From contig OZ231126.1 in the NCBI GenBank assembly GCA_965153355.1, positions 30,876,001-30,940,000 of the forward strand: 64,000 bases of DNA, read 5' to 3'. Shown here piece by piece: positions 40,116 to 52,067 of the stretch. A model generated the notes under the pieces. It searched no databases, was not told the DNA's origin, and worked only from the letters and a program-made list of their open reading frames with translations. The DNA comes from Flaccisagitta enflata. Lineage: Eukaryota > Chaetognatha > Sagittoidea > Aphragmophora. Every line of letters starts with the position of its first letter. Position 1 is the first letter of the stretch. Made by a program: the position numbers and the translations under genes.

Positions 40116-43100
40116 CACGCCACGGGGGAGGCTTTCATAGGTCAAGAAAAATTCTCGGTCATAATGGCGAGTGGTTTGGACCTCAGGAAGGTTTACAATC
40201 AATCAGTGTTTCCTCTCCGCTACTTATCTTATACCGGAATCAAAGAACTGGTGATAAGGAGGGAAGCCATATCTCTCCAATTACAAGGATATGAGATCTG
40301 AAATTTTTCTGTGGTGTGCACCTATAGTACCCCCACCCCCCATACGGGTTTGGAGATGTTCCGGGCATTTTTTGTTTTTGGTTGTCAAAAATTTTTTATT
40401 TCTTAAAATCACTTTTGAAGGCCAAAAAAGTCGTTTCAAAATTTTATCTTTATGAAAGTTGGACAACATTACTACTCAACCCTACCTTATTTAAGGATGA
40501 GAGCCTTTGGAGCTCTCACTGGTGTTTAATCCGGACCCATCACAACTATCCTTATTAATAGAAAACAATGTAGTCACATGTAGTCAATACCCAGAGCTAC
40601 AAATTTCATTTTTTGAAAAATATTTTTGGCCAATTCTTAAGGGAATGGCACTAAAAAAACCAAAATTTCAAAAAAATGAAAAATTGCTATATTTTCTAAG
40701 ATAATTGGCTTAGCATAATAATTTTTGGCGTGGAAGTAGTCCTGAGAACCCTTCATGTGTATGCAAAATTTCAACTCCCATACCTGAATTTTGAAGGAGT
40801 TATGGGATTTTGAAATTTTGATAATTTTTGGTAAAAAACATTTTTTCTTATAAAAATTTTTTTTGTGAACCATTTTTCATGAAATTTCATAGAGAAACAA
40901 AGTAATTGATATTTTTTTGCTTCCAAAAAAAATTAGGGCACTGCGACCCCTTAACAAAATTTTTTTTTTCTCAAAAATTGCAAAAATTGGCTATTTTTCT
41001 AGGTTGAATAAAAACTGTTCCTGTTATCCGATCAACTTCATTTTTGGAGGGAATATCAAGCTACATCTGCAGTAATTATGTTTCAAATTTCAAGTAAATC
41101 GGATAATTCGTCCCGGAGATATTCAAGTTCAAAGTGGAAAGGGTGAGCTAAAATCACTGTGTTTCTGTGTTATTTAAATGATAAGTCTTTATTGACGGTT
41201 AGCTACAAGTGTCTCAAAAAGGTAATGTTTAATCGATATGTTGCAAAAATTGTTCCAAATAGGTGTGGAATATGTCCCTGCAGCATAACCAACCAAAATT
41301 TTTAGATTTCACAGTCTAAAAAAACCATAGGCACCAAAAAAACTGCAAAAAATGCCTTTTTTGGCATTTTTTGCCACATTTTTGGGGTGTAACGCATATA
41401 AAACAACATCCCAATCCCCAAATTTTTTGTGGCATAGTAGTCCATGATAGGACAGATGTCCCCCCAAAAATTCATTCATTTCCGTCACACTTTAAGCACA
41501 AAAATTTTGGTTAAAAATGGCAAAAAATGTGATTTTTTGAATTTTTTAAGCTGTTTTTGGGATGCAATGCATATTAAACGACATCCCCATCCCCAAATTT
41601 TTTGTGGCATAGTAGTCCATGATAGGACAGATGTCCCCCCAAAAATTTATTCAGTTCCGTCACGCTTTAAGCATAAGAATTTTGGTTAAAAATGGCAAAA
41701 AATTTGAATTTTGTAAGCTGTTTTTGGGGTGTAATGCATATTAAACGACATCCCCATCTCCAAACTTTTTGTGGCATAGTAGTCCATGATAGGACAGATG
41801 TCCCCCAAAAAATTTATTCATTTCCGTCACACTGTAAGCACAAAAATTTTGGTTTAAAATGGCATAAAATGCGATTTTTGAATTTTTTAAAGCTGTTTTT
41901 GGGGTGTAATGCATATTAAACAACATCCCCATCCCCAAACTTTTTGTGGCATGGTAGTCCATGATAGGACAGATGTCCCCCCAAAAATTTATTCATTTCC
42001 GTCACGCTTTAAGCACAAAAAATTTGGGGATGGGGATGTCGTTTAATATGCATTCACCCCAAAAACAAAAAAAATCGCATTTTTTGACATTTTAAACCAA
42101 AATTTTTGTGCTTAGAGCGTGACGGAAATGAATAAATTTTTTGGGGGACATCTGTCCTATCATGGACTACTATGCCACAAAAAGTTTGGGGATGGGGATG
42201 TCCTTTGATATGCATAACACCCCAAAAACAGCTTAATTAATTAAAAAAAATCGCATTTTTAGCCATTTCAAACCAAAATTTTTGTGCTTAAAGTGTAATG
42301 GAAATGAATAAATTTTTTGGGGGACATTTGTCCTTTCATGGACTACTGAGCCACAAAAAATTTGAGGATGGGGATGTCGTTTAATATGCATTACACCTCA
42401 AAAACAGCTTAAAAAATTCAAAAAATCGCTTTTTTTGCCATTTTAAACCAAAATTTTTGTGCTTAAAACGTGACAGAAATGAATAAATTTTTTGAGGGAC
42501 ATCTGTCCTATCATGGACTACTATGCCACAAAAAGTTTGGGATGGGGATGTTGTTTAATATGCATTGCACCCCAAAAACAGCTTAAGACGGCGAGCAATT
42601 GATGTCAACATTTAGTGTTTCACCCCATTTTTTCAATTATAGTTGAATGATTATGATGCAACAAATATTTTCATGAGACAAATTGTCTCCAGAAATACTC
42701 TGTGTGTATGTTTCTGCCGTACACTGACCTCAAATGAACCTTTAAATCAGCAATTCACATGAGAAAAGCAAAGAAAATAAGGTTTTTTAAAAAAATTGTG
42801 CTTACATTTTTTATCTCATTGCTGCTGTCAAAATTATAAGACACACAAATGCAAAGAAATTTTGCATTTCCAAGAACATAGCCCCCTCCGTAATCAATTT
42901 TAGAAGGGGGCTACGTTCTTCATTTTTGTGTTTTTTCATTTTCCATGCAAAGTTATAATTTTGACAAGCCTCCTATCAGTCAACAAATATTGAATTTTGA
43001 ATATTTTCAAGCGAAAATATTTAGTTAATATTAGCTTTACTTGCTCTTTTATACTATTTGAATGCAAATTTTGCAATAAAATATTTACTATGATATACCT

Positions 43101-45096
43101 CAATGATTCTTTTTATGTTTTTATTTACTTTTATTCTTATAGAATTTTCTTTTTTGACCCCTGTTGACACACTAAATCTTGCCGTCCGATGCTCGCCGTC
43201 TTAAATAATTCAAAAAATCGCATTTTTTGCCATTTTAAACCAAAATTTTTGTGCTTAAAGCGTGACGTAAATGAAAAAAATTTTCGGGGAACATCTGTCC
43301 TATCATGGACTACTATGCCACAAAAAATTTGGGGATGGGGATGTCGTTTAATATGCATTATACCCCCAAAACAGCTTAAAAATTTCAAAAAATCGCATTT
43401 TTTGCCATTTTAAACCAAAATTTTTGTGCTTAAAGCGTGACGGAAATGAATAAATTTTTTGGGGGACATCTGTCCTATCATGGACTACTATGCCACAAAA
43501 AATTTGGATGGAGATGTCATTTAATATGCCCTAAAAATGTGGCAAAAAATGCCAAAAAAAGGCATTTTTTGCAGTTTTTTTGGTGCCTATTTTTTAAGAG
43601 ATTGTGAAATCCAAAAATTTAGGTTGGTTATGCTGCAGGGACATATTCCACACATATTTGCAACAATTTTTGCAACATATCGATTAAACATTACCTTTTT
43701 GAGACACTTGTAGCTAACTGTCAATAAAGACATCATTTAAATAACACAGAAACACAGTGATTTTAGCTCACCTTTTCTACTTTGAACTTGAATATCTCCG
43801 GAACGAATTATCCAATTTACTTGAAATTTGAAACATAGTTACTGCAGATGTAGGTTGATATTCCCTCCAAAAATGAAGTTGATCGGATGAAAGGAACAGT
43901 TTTTATTCAACCTAGAAAAATAGCCAATTTTTGCAATTTTTGAGAAAAAAAAATTTTGTTAAGGGGTCGCAGTGCCCAAATTTTTTTTGGAAGCAAAAAA
44001 ATATCAATTACTTTGTTTCTCTATGAAATTTCATGAAAAATGGTTCACAAAAAAAAATTTTATAAGAAAAAATGTTTTTTACCCAAAATTATCAAAATTT
44101 CAACATCCCATAACTCCTTCAAAATTCAAGCATGGGAGTTGAAATTTTGCATACACATAAAGGGTTCTCAGGACTACTTCCACGCCAAAAATTATTATGC
44201 TAAGCTAATTATTTTAGAAAATATAGCAATTTTTCATTTTTTTGAAATTTTGGTTTTTTTAGTGCCATTCCCTTAAAAATTAGCCAAAAATAGTTTTCAA
44301 AAAATGAAATTTGTAGCTCTGGGTATTCACTACATGTAACATAAAGATAGAATTTTGAAACAAATTTTTTGGCCCACAAAAGGGATTTTAAGAAATAAAA
44401 AAATTTTGACAACCAAAAACAAAAAATGCCCGGAACAGCTCCAAACCCTTATGGGGGGTGGGGGTACTATAGGTGCACACCACATAAAAATTTCAGATCT
44501 CATATCCTTGTAATTGGAGAGATATGGCTTCCCTCCTTATCACCAGTTCTTTGATTCCGGTACTGTACTTAATCATTTCATAACAAAATGGAAATTTTTT
44601 TGCTTCAAATGCTGTAAAAAGCTGTAAAATTGGCGTTTTGACAGTTTTTTTTTGTCCAAAATTGCCGCTATGGTTAAAAAATGGGCAAAGATGATTATCT
44701 GGCATAAAGACATATTCATGCATCAATAGAGGCCAACCCGTCATCATGTAGTATCATTATATACCGTAAAATGCCGCAAAAAGCTGTAAAAATAGTATTT
44801 AATGGCATAAAATGATACTAAATGATGACAGGTTGGCTAGTATTTATGCATGAATGTGTCTTAGTGCCAGATAATCATTGTTTGCCCATTTTTTGACCAT
44901 AGCCATGGTTTTAGACAAAAAAAAACTGTCAATAATGCAAATTTTACATCTTTTTTCCGCATTTTAAAAAAAATTTTGAAGCAAAAAATTTCTTGTTTCA
45001 GTATGAAGTGATAAAGTGAACCTTCCTGAGGCCCAAACCACTCGCCATTATAACAGAGAATTTTTCTTGACCTATGAAAGCCTCCCCCGTGGCGTG
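40116..45096. mobile_element. 5-kb palindromic (foldback) element
   Basis: The left arm 40116 to ~42020 and right arm ~42020-45096 are inverse copies (e.g. CACGCCACGGGGGAGGCTTT at both tips, the GTACCCCCACCCCCCAT block, TAGGGCACTGCGACCCCTTA). After removing a 618-bp MITE insertion and a ~430-bp nested palindrome (44575-45005) from the right arm the arms match in length (~1.9-2.0 kb). The inner part of each arm is four to five direct copies of a 165-177 bp unit (CCCCAAATTTTTTGTGGCAT...). Outer tips share an open stretch GIKELVIRREAISLQLQGYE. No transposase seen. Confidence 0.85.
42587..43200. mobile_element. TTAA-flanked MITE, 614 bp, inside the palindrome
   Basis: Termini GACGGCGAGCA (11 bp perfect, ~38 bp imperfect) flanked by TTAA at 42583-42586 and 43201-43204. 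Sister repeat units at 42231 and 42406 show the empty site ACAGCTTAAAAAATTC, so insertion was precise. Interior blocks are shared with 5530-6040. Confidence 0.92.
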
Positions 45097-45198
45097 CCGT
45101 GATGGTGATCTCAACTAACAAATTCACAACCTAAATTCGTGTCGACTTCGACGGGCTTTTTATCAATATGAAATGTTGATGTACCGGTTTCCGTCTTT

Positions 45199-45430
45199 TA
45201 AATTGCGGATACGCAACTCTATAAGAGGCTTTGTCGGTCTGTCCATTGGTCCATCCATCCGTTTGTCCGTCGGTCCATGGTCATCGAGTTGAAAAGTGGA
45301 AAAACAAGCGTTTTAGATACATTTTGTGTATGTTTGTGCGTGTGGGATGGGGGTTGGGGTGTGTGGATGGGGGCTGGATGCCCCTGCCCACCCGTCCGCA
45401 GCGATGTTGTGACCCCTCGTCACTTGTTAT
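45199..45430 (+). repeat. Hairpin-ended HINE-like repeat, type II (full length)
   Basis: AATTGCGGATACGCAACTCT, ATAAGAGGCTTTGTCGG, a GTCCATCCATCCGTTTGTCC core, TTGAAAAGTGGAAAAACAAG, GCCCCTGCCCACCCGTCCGC and GTGACCCCTCGTCACTTGTT. The far end also contains a small GTGAC/GTCAC hairpin. Confidence 0.85.
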
Positions 45431-46365
45431 GTTTTTGGGCATACGACGAAGGTTGCAGAATCGAGTAGGTGTCACTGGACCACTGACAAACATCATTTAT
45501 CATTTGATAGAACGGATGCAATTTATGGACTAGCCGCTGCCAAACAGGTACAGATCCGTTACTTCAGATGACCAACAAATGACACCGGACAACCTATTTA
45601 CAACACCTGATAAGGCTGATAGCCAACACATGACACCTGTTTAAAAACGCGAAACACCTGAATACTAACGCAAAACACCTAATCACAAACACATTACACA
45701 TAATATCCAACACATGTCAGCCAGCCCGTGGGCCATGGCACCTGATAACCAGTGCTGACATCAGAAACCCCGCGCTGGACACCTGGTAGCCAGCCATTGC
45801 ATTGACACTCGTAGTCAAAATATTGAAACTGATAGCCAACACGGCTGCATTGGGAATTTCTCATTAAATTCCCTCGCCAAGAAACATGACCAAGAATTTC
45901 TGACGGGACCGAGGTAAGGTTGGGGGATCGGTGATTCACCGCCGAAAAAAAGGTGGAGTGATCGCCAATTTTCACCGATTTGGTGATTTGGATTTTTGGT
46001 TTTTCTCAGTTTTTCCCATCCATCCCCTAAGCTGCTCTTTTCATTGCATTTTTTCGCCGTCATGCAGAGGGAAATGCGCATATGCTGGGACAATACTTGC
46101 AATTTACACCAAAAAAATCCCACATAAATCCCTGATTCAGTGGTTACTATAATAACATGAAACAGTACCTCTCAGTATCACTCAGCGACTCTTTAGGAGG
46201 GTTTGTCCCTTGGAAGATCTGTCTGAATAGAACTCTAAGATTTAGGTGATGCAAAATTGACCAAAAAAGCGATTTTCAGAATTACTACCCCTGCCATGCC
46301 ACAATGCAGCCCCTTTCCACTCCTGCCCATCTTCATTACTGCCCCTGCCTACCTGCAAGCGACTA
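45431..46365. other. Degenerate ACACCTGATA minisatellite and unique sequence, no gene
   Basis: 45540-45830 repeats CAACACATGACACCTGATA-like units with much decay. 45905-46020 is an imperfect inverse of 47420-47510 (AAGGTTGGGGGATCGGTGA versus GGTGATTGAAAACCCGAGTC side), possible ends of a larger element. 46290-46363 is HINE-like (CCTGCCTACCTGCAAGCGAC). Confidence 0.5.
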
Positions 46366-46761
46366 CAGAAGGAACCATTATGAGAGCTGTGGAGCACCCC
46401 CCCTCAAAGCCCACGCTATTGCTTCTATTCCTCTAGTCTGGCTGAAGTTTAGCTAGTCTAGTCTAGTTTAGCTGAAGACAATTTTTTCAACCAGGCTTTT
46501 ATTGAGAATTCCTCTAGAATTTCCATAATTGACCTTTTTATACTAAAATCTAGTCTTTTTTTGAAAAGCTCTTGAAATGGGGAAAATCAAAGTTTTGGAA
46601 AGGATTTTTATGGAATTTCAAAAATCACCTTGGTGAAAGAATTTGTAATCGTCTAAGATATAAACCACTACCCAAAATAAAAGGAGATAAGCGTTAGTGT
46701 GAGCTGTAAGGGGGGCACTTCAATTTTGGTCCCTCCACATCTCTTGTAATGGTTCCTTCTG
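46366..46761. mobile_element. TA-flanked foldback MITE (CAGAAGG family), 396 bp
   Basis: Both ends read CAGAAGGAACCATTA, flanked by TA (46364-46365, 46762-46763). It interrupts a type I HINE-like copy at GCAAGCGAC|TA. Relative of 6517-6907. Confidence 0.85.
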
Positions 46762-47205
46762 TATTTATAAGTCGTGTATCTGGAGTACTGCCAACACTGT
46801 TCAAAGTTTGTGATGCATGCATACTTCTTATTCATTTTTATCATTTCTACTGTCTCTATTTGTAGCGCACTTCCATTCTATCAATTCCGTTATTTTCAAT
46901 GTGAAAAAAAGATAAAAAAAAGGACTGAAGAGGAAAAAGAAAAAGAGAAAGAAAAGAAAAAGAAGAAAATAAAGAAGAGAGAGAGAGAGGGGGGGGGAGA
47001 GGGAGAGAGAGAGACAGATTAACTGACATCAAAAAACAGTTCAAGAGACATACAGTGTATACACTAAAAAAATTATGAAAATTTTTTTTCTCATCTTTAG
47101 ACCATGGCGTCAGAGTGTGTGGGAACAGGCTAAAGGATTGTGCATAACAAATTAACATACACTTCGTTGATCAGTTTTAGCTAGTAATTAATGGGGGATG
47201 CTGCA
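46762..47205. other. No gene; GA/AAAG low complexity
   Basis: An A/G-rich run 46905-47015 lies in otherwise unremarkable AT-rich sequence. Confidence 0.45.
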
Positions 47206-47209
47206 CTAT

Positions 47210-47412
47210 AACAAGTGATGCGGGGGTCACAATATTATTGTTGATGGATGGGCAGGGGCATGCAACCCCCATTTATACCCTCTCCCACACCATGCTTACT
47301 CACACACACTAATATTCACAACTGTATCATCATTAATGCACATTTTCACATTTTTGACACGAGCATGACCAACAGACTGACAATAGCTCTTATAAAAGTG
47401 CGTATCCGCAAC
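47210..47412 (-). repeat. Hairpin-ended HINE-like repeat, type II, inverted
   Basis: ACAAGTGATGCGGGGGTCAC, GGATGGGCAGGGGCATGCAA, ACACACACTAATATTCACAA, GACCAACAGACTGACAATAG and CTTATAAAAGTGCGTATCCG. Confidence 0.75.
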
Positions 47413-47599
47413 CAAGAATCACTGATAAAAACGGAAAAACGGTGGGGGAAACGGAAAACCGCCGAAAATTGGTGGTGATTGAAAACCCGAGTCACTCCCA
47501 ACCTTAGACCGAGGCAGAATGCAGAAGCTGGGGGCAAAACGATTTTACGACTGTATCTGAGTTCAACGGTCGTTAAAACTGAAGGCCAGCAGCTCTTTC

Positions 47600-47679
47600 T
47601 TGTCGTAGTAGCATTTCTATCATTGATAATGGTTGTCGTAGTAGCATTCCTATCATTGATAATGGATGTCGTAGTGGCA

Positions 47680-47724
<45 letters not shown>

Positions 47725-47725
47725 A
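47600..47725. repeat. Short tandem repeats: GTCGTAGTAGCATT units, then (GTTGTC)n
   Basis: Three ~30-bp units with GTAGCATTTCTATCATTGAT are followed by seven GTTGTC hexamers that seem to derive from them. Confidence 0.85.
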
Positions 47726-48124
47726 GTGTTCGCAATGTCGAAAAAATAATTTGAAGACGGGAAACTTCGATCTCCTGAGTGAAATTATTTATCCGACCTA
47801 GAAAGAGGACTTGTTATACAGGACGTGTCCAACAAAATGCTGTGGATGTTGTTTCATGTAGTTTTTATCGGACGAGCCCAATTTAGACACAACTGCTAGA
47901 ATGAAGATAACGCCGAGAGCAAAGAGAGGAAGAGAAAACAGTTTTATCTTAGACAACAACAGATTATCTCTGACCACGAGCCAACAACGGAATTCACCAA
48001 AGTTCCGTTTTGAAAAATGCCTAGTAAGTTGTATGCTAGTCTTATACTCCAAGACTCACACTCACAAATCTCACAACTAAGCAACGATAAGCGGGACGTC
48101 AGACTTAACCGATCACGGACTGAG

Positions 48125-48268
48125 GAAACAAGGCCGGATACGCGGCAATCCAGTCGCAGACGGTTTGGCAGGAACAATAATGCGAAAACTGCTCGGAATT
48201 TAAAAAAAAATTGTTACGGACCGACCGACAGAGCAAGGTGTAAAGTCGCGTGTCCGCGACTAAAAATG
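48125..48268 (-). repeat. Hairpin-ended HINE-like repeat, type I, inverted
   Basis: AAACAAGGCCGGATACGCGG, CAGTCGCAGACGGTTTGGCA, GGACCGACCGACAGAGCAAG and TAAAGTCGCGTGTCCGCGAC followed by TAAAAA. Confidence 0.85.
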
Positions 48269-48316
48269 CGTATGACGACACAGACCTAGGATTTCTTTTG
48301 TACGGATGATTCATTT

Positions 48317-48720
48317 TATCAGGAAAAAAGTCGAAGTCAGTCTTCGACTTTTTGACAAATTCGAGAGAAACAGGGTTTTCATTTTCTTATGAGAAAGTTG
48401 AGCATCTCATCCGGCTGATTGAGACAAATATTTTTCGCGTTATGATTTTTTAAAGATTTATTTATGAAAATTGCGAATTGAATTTTTTTTGATTTTTTAT
48501 GATTTTGAGAAGGATCAAAAAAGGAGCGTATTTATGTTTGTTTCAGCATGCAAATACAAGAAAACATGTTTATGAGCATAGCTGCTCATCTGTGAGGGTG
48601 TTTTGGAGGATTCTAGCTCATTTAGCTCATTTAGCTCAGTTTTTTTTTTAAATTTTAAATGTGATAAATGAATAGATATTTTGATATATGCCTAAGACAG
48701 AAAATTTATGAAGAAAAATG
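48317..48720 (+). repeat. Dispersed repeat F2, copy 2
   Basis: AAAAAGTCGAAGTCAGTCTTCGACTTTTTG (split over the stem: AAAAAGTCGAAG pairs with CTTCGACTTTTT), then TTATGTTTGTTTCAGCAT and GAGCATAGCTGCTCATCTGT as in copy 1 at 32525. Confidence 0.65.
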
Positions 48721-48794
48721 AAGTGTTTCACCATACTTTTGTATATCTTGACTGACCAAGGTTGAGTTGGCCACCACACACCGAAAAAAAAAAC

Positions 48795-49005
48795 AAGCAA
48801 CGCGGGGTTACAACATCGTCACGGACGGGTGGAAGGGGCGTACCCCCCTCAACACTCCCATACACAAAAAACACACGTAAGAGCGGAAATGCGCAATTCT
48901 TCATGTTTCGACACAATCATAATAGACCGACGAAAGAATGGACTGATGGATCGACAGCAGAACCATCGGAGCGACCGATAGACCGTCAAAGCCTCATATG
49001 TCACA
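48795..49005 (-). repeat. Hairpin-ended HINE-like repeat, type II, diverged and inverted
   Basis: AACGCGGGGTTACAACATCG, GACGGGTGGAAGGGGCGTAC, ACACAAAAAACACACG, AGACCGACGAAAGAATGGAC and CAAAGCCTCATATGTCACAG. Confidence 0.65.
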
Positions 49006-49619
49006 GTGCCAATGAAGATGAAATTTGATTTTCAATCCTTATGAATTTTTTTAAACAATTATTCTTATTGATATCAAAATCATGATTTTGTTTTTTACAC
49101 TTCTGATTACTCTAAATGTTTTTTAAAAAGATCAACCAACAGAAACATTTAATTGTCTATTGATTAAAGACAAAATCTTTTTAACAAAACATGAATATTT
49201 CCCACAAAAAAGAGAACAAAATGTCAATCAGTTGTTAGGTGAAATTATATCATTACTTTTAGATGTAATTTTTTGTATTTTCAAGAAAATGGCCCTGTTT
49301 TTAAAAATTGCTTAAAAAAGGGCCATGTTTTTGGAAATGCAAAATTTCTGATCCGTATGCAAAAGCATGCTAGATTGCAAAAAAAATTCTTCTTTAAAAA
49401 CCTAATTTTTTCTAATATTTATCTCTATGTTTCATAGATGATAAGAACATTAAAATGAATTTTAATGCAAAAATATTATAACCATAAACTAATAATCATA
49501 TGAAATTAATGGAAAACTGTAAATTAACCACAGTAACAATACTGGAAAAAATGAGTTGACTCATGAAATTTCATAATCATATGAACCGTGACATATGGAG
49601 TCACGAGTCCGCGTCATAA
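49006..49619. other. AT-rich stretch, no gene
   Basis: No repeats or coding potential I can support, apart from short AATAATCATATGA direct repeats near 49490 and 49570. Confidence 0.45.
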
Positions 49620-50060
49620 AACCCCACTTGTTATAAAAGAGTCAGATGATCAGCAGTACCTTGGATAAGGCTCATGGCTCATGTATGCTGCCTGCTGCCT
49701 TTTGCCTATTATCCTATGGATCATAGGTATTCGATGCTTTGAAACATGGAGTTGAGAATTCTGAAACAGTTGGAACAGCTGAAACAGTTGGAACCACATG
49801 ATTGAGAATCTGAGCTTTAAGGTTGGGATTTGAGCTTGGGGGCAAGAATTTCTACTTATGGGCTGAGATTTGAAATTCAAGATTGTGATTTTGATGTACT
49901 ACTGGGATTTGGGCCTTAAGGCTGGAATTTTACCCTCTAGACTAGGATCTCAGTCTTGAGGTTGACATTAAAGTCATGTGACTTATATTTGAGCCTCAGG
50001 CTGAGATTTGGGCCTCAAGGCTGAGTTTTGGGAGTAAACTCTTAAGGTTGGGTTTCTAAC
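49620..50060. repeat. GGCTGAGATTTG minisatellite array C9, decayed
   Basis: ~18-20 bp units (GGGCCTCAAGGCTGAGATTT) resemble the capped arrays; the left side keeps CAGCAGTACCTTGGATAAGG, a degraded outer cap. No right cap. Confidence 0.6.
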
Positions 50061-50110
50061 TTTAAGGGATGGCCAAATTGAGGAGTCAGGTGGAACAATT
50101 CAAATAAATA

Positions 50111-50287
50111 CAGTTACACCCCTCAATAACGGATCCAAGAGTAATAAAAATCTGCCTTAAATGGAAACAAAATTTTAGTTCTTTCACAATTTTTCGTAAA
50201 ATTTTCTATATTAGCAATGATAGAAATACGTCTATAACCGATACAATTTGCTGGTCCCTTCACATCCGTTATTTTGGGTTTCAACTG
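50111..50287. mobile_element. pogo-like MITE, 177 bp, TA target
   Basis: CAGTTACACCCCTCAATAAC and inverse ending GTTTCAACTG, flanked by TA on both sides. Same length as the copies at 61369 and (reconstructed) 18953. Confidence 0.88.
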
Positions 50288-50369
50288 TATGTGTGAATGA
50301 ATAGGTCATGAGCTGCTGAAGGCCAACATGGCTAACCGGCAAGTTCATTTAATCCGGCTTTGAGAAGAA

Positions 50370-50543
50370 CAAGGCCGGATACACGGCCAATACCAGTCGC
50401 GGACGGGTGGGCAGGGGCGGAAATCCGCGTTTTCGCACTCTCTCAACTCGATCACCACGGACCGACCGACCAACCAACCGACCAACCAACCAACCGACGG
50501 GCGGACAAAGCCTCTAATAGAGTCGCTAGTCCGCGACTAAAAA
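50370..50543 (-). repeat. Hairpin-ended HINE-like repeat, type I, inverted
   Basis: AACAAGGCCGGATACACGGC, AGTCGCGGACGGGTGGGCAG, a GACCGACCAACCAACCGACC core, AAAGCCTCTAATAGAGTCGC and GTCCGCGACTAAAAA. Confidence 0.85.
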
Positions 50544-50681
50544 TCCAGTGCATAAATCTGAGTTTTATAAATCCCGACAAGGGAAAAAGCATTATGATTT
50601 TTTGCGCTTTCTATTCGCCTTTTCTTTCCTCGTCTTTGCTTCGCCACTAAATCTTGTTAAGAAGCAACACATTTTCCCTCA

Positions 50682-50687
<6 letters not shown>

Positions 50688-50752
<65 letters not shown>

Positions 50753-50776
50753 TCTCTCTGTCTGTCTCTCTCTCTC

Positions 50777-50850
<74 letters not shown>
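50688..50850. repeat. (CT)n microsatellite with GTCT interruptions
   Basis: Long CT blocks with CTGTCTGTCT spacers. Confidence 0.97.
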
Positions 50851-50853
<3 letters not shown>

Positions 50854-51654
50854 CCAATTTTTTCATATTTTCCACATGAAGACCAAAACCAGCATTCTTG
50901 CTTTTTTCATTCATTCCTGAATCACACTAAGGCTTCTTTTTTTGAGCTAAAAAAGCAGTTTTGGCTTGACCTTACTACTGATTATCCAATTTACTTGAAA
51001 CTGATTTTTGACAAACAAGTTTTCAGTCGTTGGCTCAGCGACTCTACACATTTCGATTAAAAAAACCGATTCCTGGGATGATTGATAATGCATTAACTTT
51101 TTTCAGGGGAAGAAAAACTTAAAGGTTAATTAATTTCTAAAATCATACTATGCAAGTAAAAAGTGCAACAGGATCGGTGGACATAAGTGTTATTGAATCT
51201 TTTTGGATCAAACAAGAAAATCCTTGTGAGGTCAATATTTTTCCAACTAGTTGAATAAAACAATTGGCTGTTCTGCCTTACGAAAGGGTGTGTCCCTAGG
51301 TGTGGAGGTAGGTAGGTATGTTTGTATGTATGTCTGTTGGTATATAGGTTGCCAACCTAAGGTTGGTATATATCGCGAAATTTTGGATGTCGCAAAATCG
51401 GCTGAAATAGTGATTTCTGAATTCTGATTTCTGAGACGTGGCTTGAGGGACACCACGCCACTGTGGCTGATTGCTGAAGATCTGAGGAATTCACCTTTTT
51501 TCTGAATTTTAATTATGCATGTTTATGGCAAAAGGGGGCACTCCAATCAAATTGCAATGCTTGCAAGAGGTTGCAATGAAAAACATTAGAACAACTTTGG
51601 AAAAGCTTCTGCTTTTTCTTTAGAATATCATAATCAAAAACTCCCTTGTCAAAT
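50851..51654. other. No gene; type VIII hairpin scrap and GTAG/GTAT repeats
   Basis: TTTTCAGTCG TTGGCTCAG CGACTCTACA at 51020-51050 is a lone HINE-like hairpin end. At 51300-51370 short GTAGGTAGGTATG and TTGTATGTATG units occur. No coding support. Confidence 0.5.
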
Positions 51655-51735
51655 AATCTTGATTTGGTTCAGTGGTAAGATAAAGGACTGTTACTCAAAG
51701 ATAGGGGTTTGATTCCCATGGGAAACTTTTTTTTC
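51655..51735 (+). other. tRNA-like sequence with Pol III boxes and T-run
   Basis: TTTGGTTCAGTGGTAAG (A-box like, 51663) and GGGGTTTGATTCCC (B-box like, 51704-51717) lie ~40 nt apart and are followed by TTTTTTTTT. The D-arm and T-arm can pair, but the acceptor and anticodon stems do not, so I call it tRNA-derived (pseudogene or SINE head). Confidence 0.45.
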
Positions 51736-51934
51736 TCTTTTAATCATTTCATCAAAAATCAAGTGTAAATTAAGACTCAAACATTTTAAGATGCTAATCT
51801 AAATTAGAAAAGTTGCTTTAATGCTAGTTTGTATATTCATGCTGTAATATCCATTCACCAGTTTTCACACTTACCTCAAAAAAGGATCTTAGGACTTGTG
51901 AGCTAAAGCGGTGGTTTACTGCGGTTAAGCGGTT
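51736..51934. other. No gene
   Basis: Unremarkable AT-rich sequence between the tRNA-like segment and the next HINE-like copy. Confidence 0.4.
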
Positions 51935-52067
51935 TTTATGTGCGACAAAGCACCTCTATAACTGGCTGTGTCCGTCGGTTGGTTGGTCGGTTGGTTGGTT
52001 GGTTGGTTGGTAACACATTCGTTCAACAATCCACACGTCACACCTATTGGCCTACTTGGCCTTGTTT
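51935..52067 (+). repeat. Hairpin-ended HINE-like repeat, type IV
   Basis: TTTTTATGTGCGACAAAGCACC, CTCTATAACTGGCTGTGTCC, a GGTTGGTTGGTCGGTTGG core, CACACGTCACACCTATTGGC and CTACTTGGCCTTGTTTTTTT. Inverse of 8560-8692, with high similarity. Confidence 0.85.

Noticed and set aside
41444-43413. Repeated ~75-residue frames with HIKRHPHPQIFCGIVVHDRT
   Set aside because: Read-through of the 165-177 bp tandem unit in both orientations; no start or stop conservation beyond the repeat.
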